A DNA stretch of 21,535 nt from Fen-549 sp050011315. Lineage in GTDB: Bacteria; Actinomycetota; Thermoleophilia; Gaiellales; Gaiellaceae. The DNA lies in contig JBEKJI010000033.1 in the NCBI GenBank assembly GCA_050011315.1, forward strand, positions 1-21,535. The letters are read 5' to 3'. Positions 14,381-21,480 of this stretch are shown in pieces. Positions within the stretch are counted from its first letter, which is position 1, and every line of letters begins with the position of its first letter. Made by a program: the position numbers and the translations under genes. The notes under the pieces were generated by a model. It was not told where the DNA came from. It made no database searches and saw only the letters and a program-made list of their open reading frames with translations.

Positions 14381-15325
14381 CTACTTGGAAGCTCCCTCGT
14401 CTTCCTGGACGAGCGTGCGTACTCGCTCGGCGAAGGAGGGGAGGTCGACCTCGGCGGAGGTTCTCACCCAGGCCCGCTCGTGGTCGTAGTTATAGGTGAG
14501 GCGCGTTCCGGCGGGGAGTAGGCGGCGTAGTCCGACCAGCATCCGCGCCAGGTCGCCGAACTCGACGAAGAGCGGCTCGCCGAGCCCTGAGCCTGCGAAC
14601 AGCGGCGGCACATTCTCGTTCTCGCCGTAGACGGGCATATCGCCTTCGAGCAGCTCGACGTCGGCGGGAATGTAGAGACCGGCGGAGGCCACCGGATCCT
14701 CGGGTAGGGGCGGACGGGCTTGGACGCGCGCGGCCACGGGCGCGGTCACGGCTTCTGGAATCACCTCTTCAACCACCGGCACGGGCGCGGCCACGGCTTC
14801 CTGGGCCACCTCTTCGTACGCCTGCTCGACGGCCGCCGGCTCGGGCTCTGCGACCTCGACCTCGGCGGCTACCTGTTCGTACTCGACGACCTCTGTTTCG
14901 GGCGTGATCGCCGCCTCCTGGCCGCCCGCAAACGACCAGGCGCTCTCCTCGCTCGTCTCCGGTTGGAAGAACGGCTCGCCTCCGGCGACCGAGGCGAAGT
15001 TCGCACCGGCGTCGATCTCGGGATAGGCCTCGGCGGGCGTGGGATCGTAGCCCTCGGCGTAGGTGTGTGCCTCGGCGTTAACCTGCTCCCAGCTTCCGTC
15101 GGGCAGCTGCCGCCAGCCCTCGTATTCCTCCGCGGGCACTTCGCCGTAAGCCTCGACCGGCTGCTCCGAGCCGGGAAGGCCCTCGCTGGACTCGCCCTCG
15201 GTCGGGAGACGCACAAAGAGACCGCGGCGAAGGCTTTCGCGCACGGTTGGGCGCGGCGGGAGACCGCCCGCGGCTCCTGACCCCGGTGCTCCGGGGGCCT
15301 GTCCCTCGTCGCCTTGTTCGCTCAT
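14381..15325 (-). CDS. Acidic low-complexity protein of unknown function with a conserved-looking C-terminus
   Basis: The product is 314 residues. Residues 1-30 are Gly/Pro-rich, and about 40-230 are dominated by Glu, Ala, Pro and Val (EVVEYEQVAAEVEVAEPEP), probably disordered. Two segments look more ordered. One is WRQLPDGSWEQVN near residue 71, a short 'W..LPDG.WEQ' motif. The other is the last ~65 residues (PLFVEFGDLARMLVGLRRLL..GTRLTYNYDHERAWV), which could fold as a small alpha/beta domain. No signal peptide or membrane segment is present. The ATG at 15325 has only a weak ACGAG upstream. I do not recognise the family. It lies divergent from the adenosyltransferase gene, with a 187-bp gap in which I see no riboswitch. 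Confidence 0.7.
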   Translation of the reverse strand: MSEQGDEGQAPGAPGSGAAGGLPPRPTVRESLRRGLFVRLPTEGESSEGLPGSEQPVEAYGEVPAEEYEGWRQLPDGSWEQVNAEAHTYAEGYDPTPAEAYPEIDAGANFASVAGGEPFFQPETSEESAWSFAGGQEAAITPETEVVEYEQVAAEVEVAEPEPAAVEQAYEEVAQEAVAAPVPVVEEVIPEAVTAPVAARVQARPPLPEDPVASAGLYIPADVELLEGDMPVYGENENVPPLFAGSGLGEPLFVEFGDLARMLVGLRRLLPAGTRLTYNYDHERAWVRTSAEVDLPSFAERVRTLVQEDEGASK

Positions 15326-15512
15326 CTCGTGTCTGTTTTCCTAGTCCGAGGCGCCGGTCCTGCGTGCAGTATCGGCGCTACCGCCGGGAAGCGTGAGTGC
15401 CTATAGCCTCGGTCTTGAAGGATAGAGCGGATTGAGCTCTTCTAGAAGGCGACCGTCGAGGCTGCAAGGATGTACCGGTGCCTTCCATGAGCAATAGAAA
15501 GGCGGACCGGCG

Positions 15513-16094
15513 ATGACCGGGTCGAAGCGCGAAGAGTCGGTTCGCCTCACGCGCATCTACACGCGCAGCGGCGACCACGGCGAGACGAGCCTTGGTGACG
15601 GCAGTCGTGTCGGCAAGACCGATTCCCTGGTCGCCGCCATCGGTGCCGTGGACGAGTTGAACGCCGCACTCGGGCTGGCGCTTGCCGTCGAGTTGCCCGG
15701 GCGCCTACGCGAGCCGCTCGAGCGAGTCCAGAACGAGCTCTTCGACCTGGGCGCCGATCTCAGCGTTCCGCCGGGCACGGAATCCCGCGAGCACCTACGC
15801 ATGAAACCCGATCGGATCGAGTCGCTCGAACATCTCTGCGACGAGTTGAACGCCGGGCTCGAGCCGCTCGAGAGCTTCGTGCTACCGGGCGCGGGGGAGG
15901 GCAGCGCACGCCTTCACCTGGCGCGTTCGATCTGCCGCCGTGCCGAGCGAGAGGTCCTGAGCGCTGCGCGCGAGCGCGAGCAGAACCCGCTTGTGGGCAT
16001 CTACCTCAATCGCCTCTCGGATCTCCTCTTCATCTGCGCCCGGGTCGCCGCGACCGGGGAGGAGCGACTCTGGCGTCCCGGAGGACCGGGGTAG
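15513..16094 (+). CDS. pduO: Cob(I)alamin adenosyltransferase, PduO type
   Basis: The product is 193 residues. It transfers the adenosyl group of ATP to cob(I)alamin to make coenzyme B12 (adenosylcobalamin). The N-terminal ATP-binding signature IYTRSGDHGETSLGDG is at ~15-30. DELNAALGLA, FVLPGAGEG, the Arg-rich ICRRAEREV and YLNRLSDLLFICAR follow in the order typical of PduO/MMAB proteins. An AAAGG-like site lies ahead of the ATG at 15513. The next gene, 38 bp downstream, is the B12-binding subunit of a mutase that needs this cofactor. The pair probably works together. Confidence 0.93.
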   Translation: MTGSKREESVRLTRIYTRSGDHGETSLGDGSRVGKTDSLVAAIGAVDELNAALGLALAVELPGRLREPLERVQNELFDLGADLSVPPGTESREHLRMKPDRIESLEHLCDELNAGLEPLESFVLPGAGEGSARLHLARSICRRAEREVLSAAREREQNPLVGIYLNRLSDLLFICARVAATGEERLWRPGGPG

Positions 16095-16120
16095 AACAGT
16101 TTCGCCGTTCACCCGGCCCC

Positions 16121-16126
16121 TATACT
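16121..16126 (+). promoter_or_regulatory. -10 box of a probable leaderless transcript for the B12-binding subunit
   Basis: TATACT ends 6 nt before the GTG at 16133, and no Shine-Dalgarno sequence is present. Transcription would start at or next to the start codon. The gene may thus have its own promoter besides read-through from the adenosyltransferase gene. No clear -35 element is seen. Confidence 0.45.
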
Positions 16127-16132
16127 GGCCGC

Positions 16133-16525
16133 GTGCCCGATCCGATCCGCATAGTCATCGCCAAGCCCGGCCTGGACGGCCACGATCGTGGCGCCAAGGT
16201 GGTTGCGCGCGCGCTGCGCGACGCCGGCATGGAGGTCATCTACACGGGCCTGCACCAGACACCCGAGCAGATCGTCGAGACGGCGATCCAGGAGGATGCC
16301 GATGCGGTCGGGCTCTCGATCCTCTCCGGTGCCCACATGACGCTCGTGCCGCGCGTGCTCGATGGGCTGCGCGATCAGGGCGCGGACGACGTGCTCGTAC
16401 TGGTCGGCGGCACCATCCCCGACGACGAGGCGAAAGTCCTACGCGAGCACGGAGTGGCCGAGGTCTTCACGCCCGGCGCCCCCACGGGGACGATCGTCGA
16501 GTTTCTCCAAACTCGCCTCAACTGA
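16133..16525 (+). CDS. Methylmalonyl-CoA mutase B12-binding subunit (small, stand-alone)
   Basis: The product is 130 residues, a complete B12-binding domain and nothing more. The start IRIVIAKPGLDGHDRGAKV carries the DxHxxG motif whose His ligates cobalt (DGHDRG). VGLSILSGAHM and LVGGTIPDDE supply the other cofactor loops. This matches the C-terminal domain of the methylmalonyl-CoA mutase alpha chain, encoded separately in some bacteria and archaea. The large catalytic subunit is not in this window. The mutase interconverts methylmalonyl-CoA and succinyl-CoA. Isobutyryl-CoA or ethylmalonyl-CoA mutase small subunits look similar, so the exact substrate is less certain. The GTG start is supported by the adjacent -10 box. 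Confidence 0.88.
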   Translation: MPDPIRIVIAKPGLDGHDRGAKVVARALRDAGMEVIYTGLHQTPEQIVETAIQEDADAVGLSILSGAHMTLVPRVLDGLRDQGADDVLVLVGGTIPDDEAKVLREHGVAEVFTPGAPTGTIVEFLQTRLN

Positions 16526-16573
16526 GAGCTGCCGGGGCGCCGTATCGGGGCGCAAGAGCACGTGCGGAGACGA

Positions 16574-16586
16574 GCCGCGCCGCGGC
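16574..16586. terminator. Small GC hairpin between convergent genes
   Basis: GCCGC-gcc-GCGGC can fold as a 5-bp stem between the end of the B12-binding subunit gene (16525) and the end of the peptidase gene (16603). It is short and has no T-tract, so it is only a candidate shared terminator. Confidence 0.25.
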
Positions 16587-16602
16587 CCGAGGGGTGCGCG
16601 GG

Positions 16603-17490
16603 CTAGCCCAGGATCGTGACCGAGAAGGTCGTCAGCGAGAGCGAGGAACCAAGCTCGGAAGCAAGTGTGGTCGGGACGCTCGTGGTCTCGATCTGCACCG
16701 GCTCTCCGGCGCCGAGCTCGTCGAGGTTCTCGAATGGAACGTTGTTGCCGAGCTCGTCGAGCACCAGCGTGTCGGGCGAGAGCGCGAGTGTGATCTTCCG
16801 GGAGAGCTTCTCGAGATGTAGACCCGTCGAGGCGACGAGGTCGGTCAGGCGCATGCTCAGCGTTCCGGCGCCGGTGTCGGCGGCAATCGACGTCCCCTTC
16901 AGTGTCAGCGAGACGCGGTCTCCCGGTTTGGCCGCGAAGAGGAGGACGCGGGCGCGCCTCAGATAGGGATACGGGCTGACGGCGCTTCCGCCGCGCGGGT
17001 GAACCTCGAAGTGGAGGTGGGAAGCGATTCCGTTCGCGTCGCCGGAGTCGCCAAGGTAACCGACCGGCTGCCCGGCCTCGACGCGAGCCCCGTTCCTGAG
17101 CCCCTTGGCGTAGGCCGTGCCCGCGACGCACCTACCCTTGTTGTCGTTCTTCATCGTAAGGTCGTTGTTCAGGTGGATGTACTCGTACATCGTCCCGCTG
17201 CGACCGTGGAGGTAGAGCATGCAGCCGGCGCTGGCGGAGTGCGTCCAGAACGTGACCGTGCCGGCTTCGACCGCCACGACGATCGACTTCTTGGTGCCCA
17301 TGAGGTCGTTTCCCTGGTGGGGGAGCCGGCCACGCGGAGCGCCGAAGTCATTGATGTAGCTGACGGGTCCGACTACCGGGAAGACCAGCCTGGGAACCGC
17401 TCGCGTCGCGCCGCCGGAAGAGAGAGGAGCGGCGAGAGAAAGGGCGGCCAGAGTCGCTGCCAGTGCTGTTTTCGAAAGCTTTTCTTTCAT
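16603..17490 (-). CDS. Secreted M23 (LytM-type) metallopeptidase
   Basis: The product is 295 residues with a signal peptide at 1-~30. The M23 domain spans about 35-180. Zinc ligands His58 and Asp62 (PHQGND) and His160 (SHLHF) are present, with active-site His106 (YIHLNN) and His158, so the enzyme is expected to be active. Such enzymes cut peptide cross-links in the cell wall. GARVEAGQPVGYLGDSG is the usual loop before the HLH motif. The last ~110 residues (RVSLTLKGTSI..) form a beta-rich domain I cannot name. The ATG at 17490 has no good Shine-Dalgarno sequence. Confidence 0.9.
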   Translation of the reverse strand: MKEKLSKTALAATLAALSLAAPLSSGGATRAVPRLVFPVVGPVSYINDFGAPRGRLPHQGNDLMGTKKSIVVAVEAGTVTFWTHSASAGCMLYLHGRSGTMYEYIHLNNDLTMKNDNKGRCVAGTAYAKGLRNGARVEAGQPVGYLGDSGDANGIASHLHFEVHPRGGSAVSPYPYLRRARVLLFAAKPGDRVSLTLKGTSIAADTGAGTLSMRLTDLVASTGLHLEKLSRKITLALSPDTLVLDELGNNVPFENLDELGAGEPVQIETTSVPTTLASELGSSLSLTTFSVTILG

Positions 17491-17613
17491 CTCGTCAGCG
17501 TCTTCTGACCGGTGGCGCGGAACCCTATCACCGTGGCCGGTCCGCGAAAGGCAGACGAGGCCGCGCCGGCGCTTCGAAGACGAAGACGTCTTCTGCGTCT
17601 GCGCGACCGCGGC

Positions 17614-17619
17614 TAGTGT
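17614..17619 (+). promoter_or_regulatory. -10 box of a probable leaderless transcript for the methyltransferase
   Basis: TAGTGT ends 8 nt before the ATG at 17628, and no Shine-Dalgarno sequence is visible. No -35 element stands out. Confidence 0.35.
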
Positions 17620-17627
17620 GTCGGTCG

Positions 17628-18335
17628 ATGAAGCTGCCGCTGATCCGCACCCACGCCGGCGAAGGCTACGACGAGGAGTTCATGCAGGCGATGGCTTCGG
17701 CTTACGCCGAGGAGACGCGCTGGACGAAGATGCGACTCCGGAACGTGCTCGAGCTGGTCGATCCTCACCCCGGCGAGCGCGTGCTCGATCTCGGTTGTGC
17801 GGCGGGCTCGATGGCCGACTTCCTCGCCAGGTCGGGCTGCGAGGCGGTCGGCGTCGACGCCTCCGAACTGGGCGTCTCCGAGGCTCGCCGGCTGCATCCG
17901 AAGCTCCGTTTCGAGGTGGGTAACGTCTCGCGGCTTCCGTTCGAGGACGCCTACTTCGACAAGGCGCTGGCCGCCGACCTGACCGAGCATCTGGAGCTCG
18001 AAACGCTGCGGGGCATGTTCCGCGAGTGCCGACGCGTGCTCGTGCCGGGCGGGACGCTCTCGATTCACACTCCCAACCCCAAGCACCTGATCGAACGGAT
18101 GAAGAGCCGGAACTTTCTGGTCGGCACCAACGAGACCCACATCGGGTTGCTGCCGAGCCGGACACTCGCCGACGAGCTACGAGCGGCGGGGTTCACGGTC
18201 GAGCTCGAGCTGGCGCGGCGCAGCTTCATCCCCGTCTTCCGCACCATCGAGCTGATCGGCGCCCCCTTCAGCGAGCTCTTCCGCTACCGGATCTGCATCC
18301 GGGCCCGGAAACCGACGAAGGGCCTATCCCGTTAG
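17628..18335 (+). CDS. Class I SAM-dependent methyltransferase
   Basis: The product is 235 residues from the ATG at 17628. The frame is open further upstream, but that part is low-complexity, overlaps the divergent peptidase promoter region and lacks family similarity. Motif I VLDLGCAAGS is at 52-61 and the acidic residue closing strand 2 is Asp77 (VGVDAS). GNVSRLPFEDAYFDKALAADLTEHL is the usual motif II-III stretch of the UbiE/type 11 family. RVLVPGGTLSIHTPNP is the post-III strand. The acceptor cannot be told from sequence. There is no signal peptide. The gene stands alone between the divergent peptidase and threonine ammonia-lyase. Confidence 0.85.
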   Translation: MKLPLIRTHAGEGYDEEFMQAMASAYAEETRWTKMRLRNVLELVDPHPGERVLDLGCAAGSMADFLARSGCEAVGVDASELGVSEARRLHPKLRFEVGNVSRLPFEDAYFDKALAADLTEHLELETLRGMFRECRRVLVPGGTLSIHTPNPKHLIERMKSRNFLVGTNETHIGLLPSRTLADELRAAGFTVELELARRSFIPVFRTIELIGAPFSELFRYRICIRARKPTKGLSR

Positions 18336-18393
18336 GTATGCGCGGTCGAAGGGGTTGAGCCGTGGATGCCAGGGGCCGTCCGGGCCGTGAAGG

Positions 18394-18483
18394 CGCACTG
18401 GGAGTGCGGTAAGCGGTCTGGGTGGGCACTGGCGCCGCGGGGCAGCCGCTTCGGGCGTGTAGGCCTGGCGGGATAGGCCCTAC
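18394..18483 (+). other. Hairpins in the gap between the methyltransferase and threonine ammonia-lyase genes
   Basis: The 267-bp gap contains CGCACT-ggg-AGTGCG (18394-18408), a perfect 6-bp stem. It also holds GTAGGCCT pairing with AGGcCCTAC (18459-18466 with 18475-18483, one bulged C). Neither has a T-tract. They may be a terminator pair or part of an RNA; nothing else is recognisable in the gap apart from the -10 box before 18603. Confidence 0.25.
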
Positions 18484-18590
18484 CTAAATAGCGCCACGAT
18501 CGTCCCAGTAGATATGAAGTCCGAAAACGAGCACAGTGCTCCTCTCCCCGGGCGTGCCGCCGTCGACTACCCTCGGATCTATCTGCTAGC

Positions 18591-18596
18591 TAGGAT
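18591..18596 (+). promoter_or_regulatory. -10 box just before threonine ammonia-lyase
   Basis: TAGGAT ends 6 nt before the ATG at 18603, fitting a leaderless start. The AGGA within it could instead act as a Shine-Dalgarno sequence at 8-nt spacing, so the reading is ambiguous. Confidence 0.3.
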
Positions 18597-18602
18597 CAGC
18601 GC

Positions 18603-19583
18603 ATGAAAACCGGCTTGAGGAAGATCGGGCTTGAAGAGGTGCTCGCCGCGCGCGAGGCGATCGGCAGCCGCCTACACCACACACCGACCTTCAGCTCGGC
18701 CCAGCTGAGCGAGCTCACCGGCGCCAACGTGCTGCTCAAGGCCGAGCTCTTCCAGCGCACCGGTGCCTTCAAGGTCCGCGGCGTTCTCTCCAAGCTGGCC
18801 ACGCTCACCGACGAGGAGAAAGCGCGCGGTGTGATCGGCGTCTCGGCGGGAAATCACGCCCAGGCGATCGCCTACGGAGCCTCGCTGGAGGGGATTACGA
18901 GCAGGGTCGTGATGTGGCAGGGCGCCAGCCCGCAGAAGATCGCCGCCACCCGCGCCTACGGCGCCGAGGTCGATCTGGAGGCCGAGAACCCGAACGAGGC
19001 CTTCGATCGCGCCGACGAGTTGATGGAAGAGACGGGGATGGTCATGGTCCATCCCTTCGACGACCCCTTCATCATCGCCGGTCAGGGAACGCTCGGTCTG
19101 GAGATGCTCGAGGACACGCCCGAGGTCGGCGCCATTCTGGTGCCGGTCGGCGGCGGCGGCCTCGTTGCCGGTATCGCCACCGCGGTCAAGGCGCTGCGCC
19201 CGGACGTCAAGGTGATCGGCGTCGAGCCCGAGCAGTCGGCCGCGCTCTACGCGGGGCTCGCGGGCGGCCAGTGGGTCAAGGTCAAGCCCGATTCGATTGC
19301 CGACGGACTCTCGGCGCCCTTTGCCGGGCACCACTGCATCGCCATCGCCAAGGACAAGGTCGACGACGTGGTGCTCGTCAGCGAGCAGGAGATCCGCGAG
19401 GGCATGCGCTTCCTCTACCAGCGCGCCAAGCTGGCCTGCGAGGCTGCCGGCGCAGTCTCGACCGCCGCTCTTCTTGCCGGCGTCTTCAAACCGGAGCCGG
19501 GCTCGACGGTGCTGGTCGTTGTCTCCGGTGGCAACGTAGCGCCCCGTACCGCCTCTGGTATCCTCGATCCAGATGAAGGCTGA
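18603..19583 (+). CDS. Threonine ammonia-lyase, short form without ACT domain
   Basis: The product is 326 residues. It uses pyridoxal phosphate to deaminate threonine (often also serine) to 2-oxobutyrate and ammonia. The PLP lysine is Lys58 in TGAFKVRG, SAGNHAQ is at 81-87 and the phosphate loop VGGGGL is at 182-187. VVVSGGN closes the fold. The protein ends right after the catalytic domain. It lacks the C-terminal ACT regulatory region of biosynthetic IlvA, so isoleucine feedback is not expected; it resembles catabolic TdcB-type or serine/threonine dehydratases. A serine racemase role cannot be excluded. Its last 11 bp overlap rpmE. Confidence 0.9.
   Translation: MKTGLRKIGLEEVLAAREAIGSRLHHTPTFSSAQLSELTGANVLLKAELFQRTGAFKVRGVLSKLATLTDEEKARGVIGVSAGNHAQAIAYGASLEGITSRVVMWQGASPQKIAATRAYGAEVDLEAENPNEAFDRADELMEETGMVMVHPFDDPFIIAGQGTLGLEMLEDTPEVGAILVPVGGGGLVAGIATAVKALRPDVKVIGVEPEQSAALYAGLAGGQWVKVKPDSIADGLSAPFAGHHCIAIAKDKVDDVVLVSEQEIREGMRFLYQRAKLACEAAGAVSTAALLAGVFKPEPGSTVLVVVSGGNVAPRTASGILDPDEG
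19559..19564 (+). promoter_or_regulatory. -10 box of a probable rpmE promoter inside the preceding gene
   Basis: TATCCT ends 8 nt before the rpmE ATG at 19573, within the last codons of threonine ammonia-lyase. No Shine-Dalgarno sequence precedes rpmE. The identical hexamer precedes the ACT gene at 3769. Confidence 0.4.
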
Positions 19584-19800
19584 TATCCATCCTGACTACG
19601 TGCGGACGATCGTTCGCTGCTCCTGCGGCAACGAGTTCGAGACCCGCTCCGTGAAGCCCGAGCTGCACGTCGAGATCTGCTCGGCCTGCCACCCCTTCTA
19701 CACCGGCAAGCAGAAGCTCGTCGACACCGGTGGCCGGGTGGAGCGCTTCCAGCGCCGGCTCGAGAAGGCCGAGAAGGCAGCTCGCGCCAAGAAGGCGTGA
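19573..19800 (+). CDS. rpmE: Ribosomal protein bL31, zinc-binding form
   Basis: The product is 75 residues and starts MKADIHPDYV, typical for L31. The four zinc-binding cysteines are present: CSC at 16-18 (CSCGNEF) and CSAC at 37-40 (ICSACHPFYTGKQKLVDT). This is the C+ form, normally used when zinc is plentiful. The basic tail from residue 55 is usual. It overlaps the upstream gene by 11 bp and the downstream YqhQ gene by 4 bp. Confidence 0.97.
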   Translation: MKADIHPDYVRTIVRCSCGNEFETRSVKPELHVEICSACHPFYTGKQKLVDTGGRVERFQRRLEKAEKAARAKKA

Positions 19801-20810
19801 GCGTCTCCGTTGCAACCGTAAAGGCTGAGAGGAAGCGTCGGCAGCGCTTCTCTTTCTTGCCTCTGCGCGCGCAAGGAACGCCGATGTACGGCGGTCAGGC
19901 CGTGATCGAGGGTGTGATGATGCGCAGCCCTTCCTTCTGGGCGGTGGCGATGCGCAAGCCGAACGGCGAGCTGGCCGATGTCTGGCAGCCGATCAGCTCG
20001 CCGATGAGACGGCACTGGTTCTTCCGGCTGCCCGTGATCAGGGGCGTGATGGCGCTTGGCGAGTCGCTCGGGATCGGCTTCCGCGCCCTCGCCATCTCGA
20101 CCAGATACGCCACCGAGGGCGAGGACGGCGAAGAGGGCGTCGAGCTCGGAGGCTGGGCAATCGCCTCGATGTTCATCTTCGCGATTGCTTTCGCTGTAGG
20201 AGTGTTCAAGGTCAGTCCCGCTGTGATCACGCGCCTGCTCTCGGTGAAGGGCGTGTGGTTCGTACTGGTCGAGGGAGTCATCCGGGTCAGCATCCTCGTG
20301 CTTTACATGCTGCTCGTCTCGCTGCTTCCCGATTTGCGCCGGGTCTTCGCCTACCACGGCGCCGAGCACAGAGTCATCAATGCCTTCGAGGCCGAAGAGG
20401 AGCTGACGCCCAAGAAGGTCATGCCCTACAGCGTCATCCATCCCCGCTGCGGCACCGCCTTCCTGCTTTGGGTCATGGTGCTCGCGATCTTCGTCTACGC
20501 CTTTATCTACTACCTCTTCGGGGGCCTGGACTGGTACTGGCTGATTGCCACTCGGATCCTCATGCTGGTGCCGATTGCCGGGCTCGCCTACGAGCTGATC
20601 CGCTTCGCGGGCAAGCACCGGCGCAGCCGCGTACTGGCGGCGCTGCTCGCGCCCGGGCTCTGGTTGCAGCGGCTGACGACGCGCGAGCCCTCTCTCGATC
20701 AGGTCGAGGTTTCGATCGCCGCCTTCAAGCGCGTCTACGAGCTCGAGGCCGAGCACGTCGCGGAGCTCGAGGTGAGCGCAGCAGAGCGTCCGATCGACGT
20801 CATGGCCTAG
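19797..20810 (+). CDS. DUF1385/YqhQ family membrane protein
   Basis: The product is 337 residues from the GTG at 19797, which overlaps the rpmE stop as GTGA. The conserved domain begins at ~30 with MYGGQAVIEGVMMR, so the first 29 basic residues are extra, and a start at the internal ATG (19884) is possible. Later family motifs are YHGAEHRVINAFE and HPRCGTAFLLWVMV. Four membrane segments are likely, at about 120-140, 150-175, 222-245 and 248-268. The family is widespread and often sits next to rpmE and prfA; its biochemical role is not established. Here prfA does not follow within the window. Confidence 0.93.
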   Translation: MSVSVATVKAERKRRQRFSFLPLRAQGTPMYGGQAVIEGVMMRSPSFWAVAMRKPNGELADVWQPISSPMRRHWFFRLPVIRGVMALGESLGIGFRALAISTRYATEGEDGEEGVELGGWAIASMFIFAIAFAVGVFKVSPAVITRLLSVKGVWFVLVEGVIRVSILVLYMLLVSLLPDLRRVFAYHGAEHRVINAFEAEEELTPKKVMPYSVIHPRCGTAFLLWVMVLAIFVYAFIYYLFGGLDWYWLIATRILMLVPIAGLAYELIRFAGKHRRSRVLAALLAPGLWLQRLTTREPSLDQVEVSIAAFKRVYELEAEHVAELEVSAAERPIDVMA

Positions 20811-20840
20811 CCGCCGGAAACGCGACTAAGCGGTTGAGAC

Positions 20841-20855
20841 TTCCCGAGACGGGAA
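20841..20855 (+). terminator. Hairpin between the YqhQ and OsmC genes
   Basis: TTCCCG-aga-CGGGAA is a perfect 6-bp stem 30 nt after the YqhQ stop. No T-tract follows. It is a plausible end to the rpmE-YqhQ transcript. Confidence 0.35.
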
Positions 20856-20909
20856 CAACTGGGAGTGACGCGGAAGCTGTTCGCGCGCTGTCTGGAGAGG
20901 GAGGACGAA

Positions 20910-21359
20910 ATGGCCAGGAGAGTCGCATCCGTTACCTGGAGGGGCGGGCTGTTTGAGGGTGAGGGAACGATCGGCTCGAGCGGAAGCGGAGCGCTTGCCG
21001 AGCTGCCGATCAGCTGGGCCGCGCGGGCCGAGTCCTCGGACGGAAAGACGAGCCCGGAGGAGTTGATCGCCGCCGCGCATGCGTCCTGCTTCGCGATGGC
21101 GTTTTCGCTACTCCTAGCCGAGGGCGGAACGCCGCCCGAGCGGCTCGACGTGCGGGCGATCGTCACCCTCGTGCCCGGCACCGGGATCACGAGCTCGCAG
21201 CTGGAAGTGAGCGGCTGTGTCCCCGGACTCAGTGAAGAGGCCTTCCTGGCCAAGGCCGAGCAGGCAAAGACGAACTGCCCGGTTTCCCAGGCGCTGAAGG
21301 GCCTCGAGATAACGCTGTCGGCGAACCTGGCCGGCGCTCAGCCGGCGGTGGCCGCCTGA
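20910..21359 (+). CDS. osmC: OsmC-family peroxiredoxin
   Basis: The product is 149 residues from the ATG at 20910, which has GAGGGAGG just upstream. The frame is open to 20865 but the family starts here. It reduces organic hydroperoxides with two cysteines, both present: Cys60 in AAAHASCFAMAFS and Cys123 in KTNCPVSQAL. TSPEELIAAAHASC and the RV..VTWRGGL start are typical of the OsmC branch rather than Ohr. It is a cytoplasmic stress protein. It probably has its own transcript, because a hairpin separates it from the YqhQ gene. Confidence 0.93.
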   Translation: MARRVASVTWRGGLFEGEGTIGSSGSGALAELPISWAARAESSDGKTSPEELIAAAHASCFAMAFSLLLAEGGTPPERLDVRAIVTLVPGTGITSSQLEVSGCVPGLSEEAFLAKAEQAKTNCPVSQALKGLEITLSANLAGAQPAVAA

Positions 21360-21463
21360 GCTCGTCTCGGGATGAAGACCCGTCGACTGGGTGTGATCGG
21401 TGAGTGCGAGACAAGGGAGCTCGTCTGGGGACGGAGGGGCGCCGGATGAGTGCGAGATCGTGG
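21359..21463 (+). repeat. Degenerate two-copy tandem repeat behind osmC
   Basis: AGCTCGTCTCGGGA (21359-21372) recurs as AGCTCGTCTGGGGA (21418-21431). TGAGTGCGAGA (21401-21411) recurs exactly at 21447-21457. The order is the same in both copies, with the second copy 13 bp shorter. This looks like an old duplication of a ~46-59-bp unit. No ORF explains it. Confidence 0.5.
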
Positions 21464-21480
21464 TTCGAGGCTAGGACGCA

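Noticed and set aside
15326..15512. Cobalamin riboswitch before the adenosyltransferase gene
   Set aside because: No B12-box-like GCCACTG or matching core was found by eye, and the gap is short for this class.
18336..18602. tRNA or other known RNA gene in the gap
   Set aside because: Hairpins are present but no cloverleaf, T-loop consensus (GTTCGAATC type) or known RNA signature could be seen.
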